This document shows positions 8,584-16,764 of a DNA stretch of 64,000 bases, piece after piece. The position numbers and the translations under genes were made by a program. The DNA lies in contig JACKDF010000008.1 of the NCBI GenBank assembly GCA_020633655.1, positions 124,001-188,000 on the forward strand. The letters run 5' to 3'. Origin of the DNA: Deferribacteres bacterium. Lineage in GTDB: Bacteria > Zhuqueibacterota > Zhuqueibacteria > Zhuqueibacterales > Geothermadaptataceae. The notes under the pieces were generated by a model. That model was not told the DNA's origin, searched no databases, and was given only the letters and a program-made list of their open reading frames with translations. Numbering within the stretch: position 1 is the stretch's first letter; each line of letters begins with the position of its first letter.

Positions 8584-10920
8584 ATGAAGTTGAAAGATCC
8601 CGTCTGCGGTATGCAGGTTGAAGAAAACGAAAACCGTCAATTTAAATACGATGAAGAAACGTATTATTTTTGCAGTGATAGTTGCTTGCAGAAATTCAGT
8701 GCAGACCCGCAACAGTATTTATCTCCGAAAAATACAAAAGTAATCACTCAGGAATCACATCATGGAAAGCAATCTAAAGATACTCCTTCATCACAATACA
8801 CCTGCCCGATGCACCCTGAGATTGTCCAGGATGGTCCGGGCTCCTGTCCAATTTGCGGCATGGCACTGGAACCAAAATCAATATCTTTAGATTCCGAAGA
8901 TGATAACACCGAACTTGATGATATGAATCATCGGTTTAAAGTTTCAACTTCATTAACTGTGCCACTATTATTTATTGCTATGGGAGATATGTTGCCGGGC
9001 AAGCCAATTTCCAGCCTAATATCTGAGCAGTGGCGTATCTTTTTAGAACTTGCTTTGGCTTCTCCTATCTGTCTTTGGGCCGCCTGGCCTTTTTACGAAC
9101 GTGCAATTCAATCCGTACGCAACAAGCGCCTAAATATGTTTTCATTGATTGGATTGGGCGTGACTGTGGCTTTTCTCTATAGTGTTATCGCAGCTTTATT
9201 CCCTGGAATATTTCCCGAGTCTTTTCGCAGTGAAACAGGCAATGTGCATGTCTATTTCGAAGCGGCGGGTACAATTGTCACATTGATTTTACTTGGACAG
9301 GTATTAGAATTGCGCGCCCGTCAGCAAACCGGGTCTGCTATTAAAAAATTACTTGGTTTAGCCGCGACGACTGCGAGGTTAATCAGTGAAGATGGAAACG
9401 AAGTGGACATTCCTCTTGAACAGGTGCAGCGGGGTGATAAACTACGGATTCGCCCCGGAGAGAAGGTTCCTGTCGATGGCGTTGTCATTGAAGGGATCAG
9501 TTCCATTGATGAGTCGATGATCAGCGGTGAACCCATTCCAGTTGAAAAACAGAAAGGCGATCCTGTGGTTGGAGCAACAATTAACGGGACGGGTTCTTTA
9601 GTTATGCGAGCTGAGAAAGTTGGGGCGGATATGTTGCTCTCGCGCATTGTCGCTATGGTTGCAGAAGCCCAACGCAGCCGCGCGCCAATCCAAAAAATGG
9701 CAGATATTGTCTCAGGATATTTTGTGCCAATTGTGATTGTTGTAGCGATGATGACGTTCATTGTGTGGTCGTTGATCGGCCCGGAACCACGGATGGCTTA
9801 TGCTATTATCAATGCGGTTGCCGTGCTGATTATTGCCTGTCCATGCGCGCTAGGATTAGCAACTCCCATGTCTATTATGGTTGCAACAGGAAAAGGCGCA
9901 AATTCCGGTGTTTTATTCAAGAATGCTGAAGCCATTGAAATTTTGCGAAAAGTGAATACACTTGTGGTTGATAAAACCGGCACCATCACTGAAGGTAAAC
10001 CGCAACTGGAATCGCTTATTTCTGTAGATTCGGAAATTAGCGAAGAACGCTTACTTTATTTTGCTGCGAGCCTTGAACAAGGAAGTGAGCACCCTCTCGC
10101 GTCAGCGATTGTTGACGGAGCAAAAAAACGTGGATTGACTTTAGACTCTGCTAAGTATTTTAAGTCATTTACAGGCAAAGGCATAGCAGGACGTGTTGCA
10201 GATAAAGAAGTTGCACTTGGCAACTTGGCTTTAATGGATGAATTTGGAATTGCTGCTGATTCTTTTTTTTCTCAAGCTCAATCACTTCGTTCAAAAGGAC
10301 AAACGGTGATGTTTATCCTTATTGACGGCCAACCTGCCGGTCTTTTGGGTGTGGCAGACAGAATTAAGAAAAGTACACCAGAGGCAATCCGGGAGTTGCA
10401 CACACAAGGTTTGGAAGTCGTTATGCTTACTGGAGATAATAAAGCGACTGCGGATGCTGTTGCCTCCCAACTACAAATTGATGCAGTAATTGCTGATGTT
10501 CTACCTGACGAAAAAGCCGCCGCTATCCAATATCTCCAGAGCAATGGTAAAATTGTCGCCATGGCAGGAGACGGAATTAATGATGCACCGGCGCTTGCGC
10601 AAGCGCACGTTGGCATTGCTATGGGCACCGGAGCGGATGTTGCCATGGAAAGCGCCGGAGTTACACTGATAAAAGGTGATCTTCGTGGAATAATCAAGGC
10701 GCGACAACTCAGTTCATCCACAATGACGAATATCAAACAGAATTTGTTTTTTGCATTTATCTATAATACGTTGGGTGTTCCCGTGGCCGCAGGTATTCTT
10801 TATCCTGTTTTCGGGGTGTTGTTGAGTCCAATATTAGCAGCGGCAGCCATGAGTCTGAGTTCTGTTTCTGTGATCGGCAATTCATTGCGGCTCGGAAAAT
10901 TAAAATTTAAGCAGAAATAA
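8584..10920 (+). CDS. copA: Cu+-exporting P1B-type ATPase with YHS and metal-binding domains
   Basis: A 778-residue copper pump. Order: YHS domain (residues 3-47, DPVCGM and FCSDSC), a second metal site at 72-97 (CPMHP, CPICGM) instead of the usual ferredoxin-like HMA domain, eight membrane helices, TGE-type actuator loop (SGEPIPVEK), CPC in TM6 (residues 419-421), phosphorylation motif DKTG (Asp463), SEHPLASA, TGDN, and GDGINDAPALAQ. C-terminal helices carry YN and MSLSS, the residues that mark Cu+ specificity. It exports Cu+ from the cytoplasm to the periplasm, where the oxidase and RND pump of this locus can act. All catalytic motifs are intact. Confidence 0.95.
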   Translation: MKLKDPVCGMQVEENENRQFKYDEETYYFCSDSCLQKFSADPQQYLSPKNTKVITQESHHGKQSKDTPSSQYTCPMHPEIVQDGPGSCPICGMALEPKSISLDSEDDNTELDDMNHRFKVSTSLTVPLLFIAMGDMLPGKPISSLISEQWRIFLELALASPICLWAAWPFYERAIQSVRNKRLNMFSLIGLGVTVAFLYSVIAALFPGIFPESFRSETGNVHVYFEAAGTIVTLILLGQVLELRARQQTGSAIKKLLGLAATTARLISEDGNEVDIPLEQVQRGDKLRIRPGEKVPVDGVVIEGISSIDESMISGEPIPVEKQKGDPVVGATINGTGSLVMRAEKVGADMLLSRIVAMVAEAQRSRAPIQKMADIVSGYFVPIVIVVAMMTFIVWSLIGPEPRMAYAIINAVAVLIIACPCALGLATPMSIMVATGKGANSGVLFKNAEAIEILRKVNTLVVDKTGTITEGKPQLESLISVDSEISEERLLYFAASLEQGSEHPLASAIVDGAKKRGLTLDSAKYFKSFTGKGIAGRVADKEVALGNLALMDEFGIAADSFFSQAQSLRSKGQTVMFILIDGQPAGLLGVADRIKKSTPEAIRELHTQGLEVVMLTGDNKATADAVASQLQIDAVIADVLPDEKAAAIQYLQSNGKIVAMAGDGINDAPALAQAHVGIAMGTGADVAMESAGVTLIKGDLRGIIKARQLSSSTMTNIKQNLFFAFIYNTLGVPVAAGILYPVFGVLLSPILAAAAMSLSSVSVIGNSLRLGKLKFKQK

Positions 10921-10963
10921 AGTTCAAATTAAATCAGTCTACAAAACAAGAAAAGGAAAAAAG

Positions 10964-11518
10964 ATGCAAATTTTACAAGGATTCTCAGCGCTTCAAAATA
11001 TACACCCTCTTTTCGTACATTTCCCAATTGCGTTGGTAATGGTTACTCTTCTGTTTGAAGTCATTTGGTGGTTCTCGGGAAAAGAACCATTTCGCCAATT
11101 TTCTACATATTTACTATATCTGGCCACTATTTCAGCTATTGCTGCGGTTGTGACTGGATATTGGGCGTCGGAGAGTCTCGGGCATGATGCGCCGGGGCAC
11201 GAATTCGTGCATGAACATCGTGATGTGATGTTTTGGATGACCGGATTGTTGCTTGCAACTACCGTTTCAGTTATTTTTATCGAACCATTGCGTTCTGGCA
11301 AATTACGCAAGCTGCTCATTTTGCCGCTGCTGGTAATTTCAGGATTGCTCGTCAATGGCGCAGACAAAGGCGGTGTCCTTGTTTATGAGTACGGAATGGG
11401 TGTGAACATGAAAATGGAGCAACATGATGCAACACAACCTGAATTACAGAAAGCCAAACCGGACAAACAAGATGCCAACACACATATTCATTCTGATGGA
11501 AAAGAGCACAAACATTAA
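10964..11518 (+). CDS. DUF2231 family membrane protein with His-rich tail
   Basis: A 184-residue protein with about four membrane helices and the DUF2231 opening IHPLFVHFPIALV, with two His at the membrane face. A conserved His-rich loop (HDAPGHEFVHEHRDVMFW) lies between helices 2 and 3. The tail is hydrophilic and His-rich (HIHSDGKEHKH), as expected of a metal-binding end. It follows the ATPase gene by 43 bases with its own AAAGGAAAA site. DUF2231 proteins are predicted redox or haem-binding membrane proteins. The exact function is unknown; copper handling is inferred from place and composition. Confidence 0.65.
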   Translation: MQILQGFSALQNIHPLFVHFPIALVMVTLLFEVIWWFSGKEPFRQFSTYLLYLATISAIAAVVTGYWASESLGHDAPGHEFVHEHRDVMFWMTGLLLATTVSVIFIEPLRSGKLRKLLILPLLVISGLLVNGADKGGVLVYEYGMGVNMKMEQHDATQPELQKAKPDKQDANTHIHSDGKEHKH

Positions 11519-11542
11519 TTAAAATATCGCTAACTGAACTTT

Positions 11543-11560
11543 TTCACATCCTATTGTGAA
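11543..11560. promoter_or_regulatory. 18-bp palindrome upstream of the multicopper oxidase
   Basis: TTCACA-N6-TGTGAA lies 33 bases before the oxidase start, in the only sizeable gap (75 bases) between the DUF2231 gene and the oxidase. A symmetric site there could be an operator for a copper regulator or a small hairpin. No regulator gene is adjacent to support either reading. Confidence 0.3.
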
Positions 11561-11593
11561 CGGTTTGGTCAATTCCAAATATAGGACACTCAC

Positions 11594-13303
11594 ATGCGCA
11601 CTCAGATTCTTTTTTGTTTGTTTTTCACTCTTACTTTCGCCAATGCCCAAAATCAAATTACGATTCCCGATACCTTAAACGGAACAGTATTTAACCTTAA
11701 TCTGCAAAACGGAACTTATCAATTTTATGCCGGGCAGAATACCCAGACAATGGGTGTAAACGGTGCTATTCTTGGGCCGACATTAATCGTCAACAAAGGT
11801 GATTTTATTGATATTACAGTCAATAACCACCTTGAAGACACAACCACGATTCATTGGCATGGCATGCACGTTTCGGCGGCAAACGATGGCGGTCCGCACA
11901 CCACAATCGCTCCCGGAGCGAGCTGGAATCCACGATTTACTGTTTTAGACAAAGCCGGAACTTACTGGTACCACCCGCACCTGCATGAGAAAACCAACCT
12001 GCATGTTTCCAAAGGCATCGCCGGTTTTATTATTGTGCGGGATAGTGAAGAAGCTGCGCTCGAATTGCCGCGAACCTATGGTGTGGATGATTTTCCCCTG
12101 GTGATTCAGACCAAAACATTTGATGCTAATAAAAAAATCGTTGTGCCATCCAATGCAGATACGGTTTTAATTGTCAACGCAACGATCGATGCCGCTTTGA
12201 ATGTCCCCGCTCAGGTTGTGCGGCTGCGTTTGCTCAACGGTTCTTCGCAGCGTAATTTCAATATAGGTTTAAGCGACAACCGAACTTTTTATCAAATTGG
12301 TTCCGATGGCGGGCTGTTAAGTGTCCCCAATGCTGTAGAGCGATTAAGATTGACGCCGGGTGAAAGAGCGGAAATACTACTTGATTTTTCCAACATGCAA
12401 GGGCAAACGCTCAGTCTCATGAGTTATGCAGCGGAATTCGCTAACGGCATTTATGGCGCAACCAACCCTGGCATGGGCATGATGATGTCCCTAAACAACT
12501 ACAATCCCAATCCGATGAATGGCACCAATTTTCCGATTATGCAATTCATTGTGACCGAAAAAATAGCAAACGCTATCACCGAAATACCGACAACTTTAGC
12601 GACAGTTTCCCCAATACCGGAAAGCGCCGCAGTAATTACGCGCAATTTAAGCCTTACCGCAGCTTCCATGGGACCAAACAGTTTAAACGGCAAGTTTTTA
12701 ATTAATAATGCTTCATTTGATATGGATGTTATCAATTACACAATCCCTCTAGATAACGTTGAAATCTGGTCAATCACCAATCTATCCCCAATAGCACATC
12801 CATTTCATATTCATGATGTGCAATTTTTTATTCTGGATAGAAACGGTCGTGCCCCGGTTGCAGCGGAGCAAGGTCGAAAAGACGTTGTCCTCATTCACCC
12901 CATGGAAACCGTTCGTTTTATCACCAAATTCGCAGATTTTGCTGATGATCCTGTTCCGTATATGTATCATTGCCACATGCTCACGCATGAAGATGATGGC
13001 ATGATGGGGCAGTTTAAAGTTGTTAGCACGACAAATGTTGTGGAAAATAAAATTGATGGAAATGAAACTATAGCAGTTTATCCTAATCCTGCAACTTCAA
13101 TAATCAATATTTCTGTTCGACAAAGCAGAACTAAACTCAAGCATTATAAACTATATGATACACGTGGCCGCACAGTACTGGAAGGAGATTTTTCAGAGAA
13201 TTCAGACCTTGTCATCGATTTAAAAAATATAGCTTCCGGGATTTACATCCTGGAATTTAATTCAGAAAAACAACGATTTATAAAAAAAATTACCAAACTT
13301 TAG
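11594..13303 (+). CDS. Multicopper oxidase with type IX secretion sorting tail
   Basis: A 569-residue three-cupredoxin oxidase of the CueO/SufI type. Signal peptide at 1-19 (ending FANAQ). All four copper-ligand segments are present: HWHGMH, WYHPHLHE, HPFHIHD and YHCHMLTHEDDGMMG. A Met-rich stretch (GMGMMMSL) lies in the middle, as in copper-tolerance oxidases. The last 75 residues (VYPNPATSIINIS ... GIYILEFNS ... FIKKITKL) form a Por secretion (T9SS type A) sorting domain, so the enzyme is probably exported to the cell surface or outside. The likely role is oxidising Cu+ to less toxic Cu2+. A T9SS implies an FCB-group host. Confidence 0.92.
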   Translation: MRTQILFCLFFTLTFANAQNQITIPDTLNGTVFNLNLQNGTYQFYAGQNTQTMGVNGAILGPTLIVNKGDFIDITVNNHLEDTTTIHWHGMHVSAANDGGPHTTIAPGASWNPRFTVLDKAGTYWYHPHLHEKTNLHVSKGIAGFIIVRDSEEAALELPRTYGVDDFPLVIQTKTFDANKKIVVPSNADTVLIVNATIDAALNVPAQVVRLRLLNGSSQRNFNIGLSDNRTFYQIGSDGGLLSVPNAVERLRLTPGERAEILLDFSNMQGQTLSLMSYAAEFANGIYGATNPGMGMMMSLNNYNPNPMNGTNFPIMQFIVTEKIANAITEIPTTLATVSPIPESAAVITRNLSLTAASMGPNSLNGKFLINNASFDMDVINYTIPLDNVEIWSITNLSPIAHPFHIHDVQFFILDRNGRAPVAAEQGRKDVVLIHPMETVRFITKFADFADDPVPYMYHCHMLTHEDDGMMGQFKVVSTTNVVENKIDGNETIAVYPNPATSIINISVRQSRTKLKHYKLYDTRGRTVLEGDFSENSDLVIDLKNIASGIYILEFNSEKQRFIKKITKL

Positions 13304-13350
13304 GATCAGAAAATGAGCTATTATTTTAACAATTTTTGAAAGCACTAATT

Positions 13351-13728
13351 ATGTTGAATGTGAAAAGAAAACCACCCGATTTGGATATTTGGTTTATACG
13401 CCAGCGTTGGATTGCATGCCTGGTTTCTTTTGTTTTAATCTATTTGGTAATACATGTTTTAAATTGGTTAGACCGGGTAACATTTACGCCCTTGCTTGCC
13501 CTTGTCGTAATAATGGCATTCTCAAATATGATTTACTATCTCCTGGTTAAGAAAAACATTTTCCTGGCCTATTTAAAAGAAAGCCAGATTGTTATTGATT
13601 TGATTATCCTGACACTCATGCTTCATTACTCAGGAGGTATTGAGAATTCTCTGTTTTTTCTTTATTTATTTCATGTCATCCTCAGTGGCATTCTGTTAAC
13701 TAAAGAAAAGTGTTATGCCGTTGTAGGG
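13351..13728 (+). pseudogene. Sensor histidine kinase N-terminal membrane part, cut by IS21 element
   Basis: From ATG 13351 the frame encodes about 126 residues with five to six membrane helices and the segment HYSGGIENSLFFLYLFHVILS. This resembles the membrane sensor of RegB/PrrB-like histidine kinases (GGIxNPF-type motif). The frame runs into the left end of the IS21 element at 13729 and stops 18 bases inside. No dimerisation or ATPase domain follows the element at 16576, so the 3' part has been lost and not just split. The kinase may once have regulated the copper genes; this is inferred from position only. Confidence 0.7.
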
Positions 13729-13741
13729 TGTCGGGGGCCAG

Positions 13742-13845
13742 GCTAATTCCCCAGTAGAAATGCTATAGGGTCAAGTTAATTCCCCAGTTTCAGGGTCAGG
13801 TTAATTCCCCACCCAAATGGATTCAGGGTCAGGTTAATTCCCCAC
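13742..13845 (+). repeat. Left terminal repeats of the IS21 element
   Basis: Four copies of a TTAATTCCCCA(G/C)-type unit, the later ones extended to GGGTCAGGTTAATTCCCCAC, at about 13744, 13768, 13793 and 13825. They are the inverted counterparts of two copies at the right end and are probable transposase binding sites. Confidence 0.85.
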
Positions 13846-13909
13846 TTATTCGTTTACGAAGTTCGGTATATTCTCCGTTTTCAATTTTTTCAAATCGGAG
13901 CGGAGATTC

Positions 13910-15472
13910 ATGGCTTATAAACGAATGAGGATTATGGACATCTATAACATTATCAGTCGCTGGCACAATGGATACAATAACAGCCAAATCAGCGAAGTCT
14001 GTGGTGTCGATCGCAAAACTGTACGCACCTATATCAAACTTGCCCAACAATCCGGGCTTAGCCGAAGTCAGCCACTTCCCTGCAGGGAAGTTCTCTTAGA
14101 ACAACTCGCGAAACTCATCCCACAGAAAACCTCGCCCCAACCAGGGCGGAGCGCTTTTCTTCCCTATCTTGACACTATTATCAGCATGGTCACCGCACCC
14201 AGTGACCCTGTTAAACCCAAAACAGCCTACGAGATTCTCTGCGAGCGCCATGGCATCACCACCAGCTACAGCTCTTTCAAACGCTTTGTGCGGGAGCACA
14301 TAAGAGAACTTCCAGGCGCATCAAAAGCCCGGCAAAGCACCTGTCGTTTTGAAACCCAACCAGGCGAAGAATTGCAAATCGACTACGGCAAAGTGGGGCG
14401 GCTCATCGATCCTGAAACCGGGAAAAACCGGGATGTTTATGCCTTTATCGGCACACTCTCTTTCAGTCGCCTGAAGTTCGTCGAGTTTGTTTACAAACAA
14501 AATCAGCAAAGCTTCGTCGGCTCCCACATTAAAATGTTCGAATTTTTTGGTGGAACTACAAAACGTCTGATTATCGATAATTTGAAAGCCGGAGTAATCA
14601 AGGCCGATTTGTACGATCCGCAGCTCAATCGCGCTTATCAGGAAATGGCCGATCACTATGGCTGCTTTATCGATCCGGCGCGGCCTTACAGTCCAAAAGA
14701 TAAAGCCAAAGTTGAGCGCGCTGTCCAGGTGGTGCGGGAGCAGTTTCGCAAGCTCAAGCTTCAGCATCAGCAGATGGATATCGCACTTGCCAACCGCGAA
14801 ATCCGTCACTGGTGTACGCAAATCAACGGCATGAAAGAACACGGCACAACCGGCATGAAACCCTATGAAGCTTTTGTCGATCTTGAAAAAGACAAGCTGA
14901 ATTCTTTGCCTGAAGTGCCATTCGAAATCGCCACGTGGAAACTGGCCAAAGTGCATGTGGATCAGTACATCCAATTCGAAAAAAAATTCTACAGCGTGCC
15001 ATACAAGTTCGTTGGCTCACAAGTTTGGGTGCGCGGCTCCAGCACTATTGTGCGAATTTATCAAGATTACACACTCATCAAAACGCACGTGCGCAGTTCA
15101 GGGAAAAGGCAAACCGACTTTGCTGATTTCCCCGAGAATCACCGCATTATGATGCAATATCAGCAAACGCAACATCTCATTCGTCGGGCAGCAGCCATTG
15201 GCAACAGCTTTAAAGCTTTCATCGCAGGTGTGCTCGAGCCCCATGCCATGCTCAACTACCGGCGAGCGCTGGCTTTTCTGGCGCTGGCAGAGAAATATCC
15301 CCACGAGCTCATCGAACAATCAGCCGGCCATGCCCGCTATCTGCAGCTTAAAAGCCCCAAACAACTTCAAATAGTCCTGGAAAATCTGCAAGCTACGCAA
15401 CAGGAACAGTCCATGCAGATTTCGCCACAAACACAACAAATGACGCGAAAAGCAGACTATTTCATTCAATAA
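13910..15472 (+). CDS. istA: IS21 transposase IstA
   Basis: A 520-residue DDE transposase. N-terminal helix-turn-helix (YNNSQISEVCGVDRKTVRTYI), then the RNase H-like core with LQIDYGK (Asp158), LIIDNLKAG (Asp223) and DKAKVERAVQ (Glu269), and a C-terminal beta-barrel region (FYSVPYKFVG). The length is normal for the family. Start ATG 13910 follows a GGAGCGGAGA site. It is followed 17 bases later by istB, which it needs for target capture. Confidence 0.95.
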   Translation: MAYKRMRIMDIYNIISRWHNGYNNSQISEVCGVDRKTVRTYIKLAQQSGLSRSQPLPCREVLLEQLAKLIPQKTSPQPGRSAFLPYLDTIISMVTAPSDPVKPKTAYEILCERHGITTSYSSFKRFVREHIRELPGASKARQSTCRFETQPGEELQIDYGKVGRLIDPETGKNRDVYAFIGTLSFSRLKFVEFVYKQNQQSFVGSHIKMFEFFGGTTKRLIIDNLKAGVIKADLYDPQLNRAYQEMADHYGCFIDPARPYSPKDKAKVERAVQVVREQFRKLKLQHQQMDIALANREIRHWCTQINGMKEHGTTGMKPYEAFVDLEKDKLNSLPEVPFEIATWKLAKVHVDQYIQFEKKFYSVPYKFVGSQVWVRGSSTIVRIYQDYTLIKTHVRSSGKRQTDFADFPENHRIMMQYQQTQHLIRRAAAIGNSFKAFIAGVLEPHAMLNYRRALAFLALAEKYPHELIEQSAGHARYLQLKSPKQLQIVLENLQATQQEQSMQISPQTQQMTRKADYFIQ

Positions 15473-15489
15473 ATACGAAAGGAGAACTC

Positions 15490-16230
15490 ATGCAGCACCA
15501 CACAGAACTTGTTGATCAATTAAGAAAACTCAAACTTTCCGGCTTGCTCAATACGTTGGAAAGTCGCATTCTTGAAAGCCAGCACAACCAGCTCGACTAT
15601 CGCACTTTTCTGTCGCTTTTGCTACAGGATGAACTGGAAGCACGGCAGCAGAGAAAGATTCAAAAACGCATTAAAGATGCGCGCTTTGCAGTTGAACAAA
15701 CGCTCGAAAGTTATGACTTCACGCTCGCGCCCCATGTCAACAGAACCCAAATTCGTGAATTGGCAACCTGCGATTTCCTGCACAAAGGCCACGGCGTGAT
15801 CTTCGTTGGCCCGCCCGGAACCGGAAAAACTCATTTGGCAAAAGCCATTGGGCATCAGGCTTGTCGGAGAGATTATAGCGTTTTGTTTTACAAATTCCAT
15901 CAACTGCTCCTACAAATGAGTCGGGCTGATCTGGATGGAACTTTGGATAGACTGATGAAGAAATTAATTCACTGCGATCTGTTGATCCTGGATGATTTCG
16001 CGTTCAAAAAAATTGATCAGCCGCAAAGCGAATATCTTTACAGCATTGTTGATGCGCGGTATGGAGCAAAGTCCATCATCCTGACAAGCAATCGTGATAT
16101 GAGTGACTGGATGAATATTTTCCCCGATCCAGTCATCGCCGGCGCCATTCTCGACAGGCTGGCGCATCAGGCTTTTCAAATACAACTCAAAGGGGAATCG
16201 ATGCGAAAAAAACTCGCACAGAAAAAATAA
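15490..16230 (+). CDS. istB: IS21 helper ATPase IstB
   Basis: A 246-residue AAA+ ATPase with N-terminal IstB domain. Walker A is GPPGTGKTH, Walker B is DLLILDDFAF, and the sensor-1 region is IILTSNRD. An AAAGGAGA site precedes the ATG. IstB assembles on target DNA and activates IstA. It appears complete. Confidence 0.95.
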   Translation: MQHHTELVDQLRKLKLSGLLNTLESRILESQHNQLDYRTFLSLLLQDELEARQQRKIQKRIKDARFAVEQTLESYDFTLAPHVNRTQIRELATCDFLHKGHGVIFVGPPGTGKTHLAKAIGHQACRRDYSVLFYKFHQLLLQMSRADLDGTLDRLMKKLIHCDLLILDDFAFKKIDQPQSEYLYSIVDARYGAKSIILTSNRDMSDWMNIFPDPVIAGAILDRLAHQAFQIQLKGESMRKKLAQKK

Positions 16231-16289
16231 AATATGAACCCAACAATATTTCCTTCTCTTGTCTTTTGGCTAAAAATATGCTCCATTGC

Positions 16290-16356
16290 GGTCAAAGTAA
16301 AGACTGCCCTGCGGCTCATCCCGCAAAAAACGCGGGATTCGGTCTTGACTTTGATC
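16290..16356 (+). terminator. Nested hairpin downstream of istB
   Basis: Outer arms GGTCAAAGTAAAGAC / GTCTTGACTTTGATC (13 of 15 pairs) enclose a perfect inner stem ATCCCGC / GCGGGAT with an AAAAAAC loop (16318-16338). It sits between the istB stop and the right end of the element and probably ends istAB transcription or limits read-through. The remaining 170 bases to the element end are AT-rich with no gene. Confidence 0.5.
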
Positions 16357-16524
16357 CTCATTACGCAGGTCTATTTGCCAAGACAATTCAAGGAAAAAGA
16401 AAACAATAATAGATTGAACTTTGAAAAGGAAACACAGATTAAGTAATACTAAAAATGACTTGAAAACTTCTGTTGTAAAAACTGAATAATCTGTTAAATT
16501 GAAAAACGCTTCGTAAACAAATCA

Positions 16525-16575
16525 AGTGGGGAATTAACCTGACCCTGCACTGGGGAATTAAATTGGCCCTCGACA
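16525..16575 (-). repeat. Right terminal repeats of the IS21 element
   Basis: Two inverted copies of the GGGTCAGGTTAATTCCCCAC unit, ending in the terminal TCGACA. They pair with the left-end repeats and fix the element boundary at 16575. The following 189 bases (16576-16764) are AT-rich and hold nothing I can recognise. Confidence 0.85.
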
Positions 16576-16764
16576 AAAATTTCGTTTTAAATTCCATTAC
16601 CGTTCCAATTCATTAATGAATCATAATGATTATAGTTAAATTACCAACGCTACTTGTTTTATAAAATTTCAAAGTTTTAAAAGTCCTATTATTCAAATAG
16701 CGTTCGTAAATAAGATAATTTATAATTAATCATCTAAAGCATATATTTCAATTTATATTAAAAG

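Larger units (their letters stand above)
13729..16575 (+). mobile_element. IS21-family insertion sequence (istAB)
   Basis: A 2847-bp element with istA and istB. The left end TGTCGGGGGCCAGGCTAATT and the right end (reverse complement TGTCGAGGGCCAATTTAATT) are matching terminal inverted repeats starting TGT, typical of IS21. Each end carries further copies of GGGTCAGGTTAATTCCCC, the multiple terminal repeats of this family. The flanks (...GTTGTAGGG and AAAATTTCG...) share no 4-8 bp duplication. Both genes are intact, so it may still be active. Confidence 0.93.

Noticed and set aside
9321..10736. Long antisense open frames across the copper ATPase
   Set aside because: They lie opposite a fully conserved gene, have no start sites and no family-like sequence; they are shadows of codon use.
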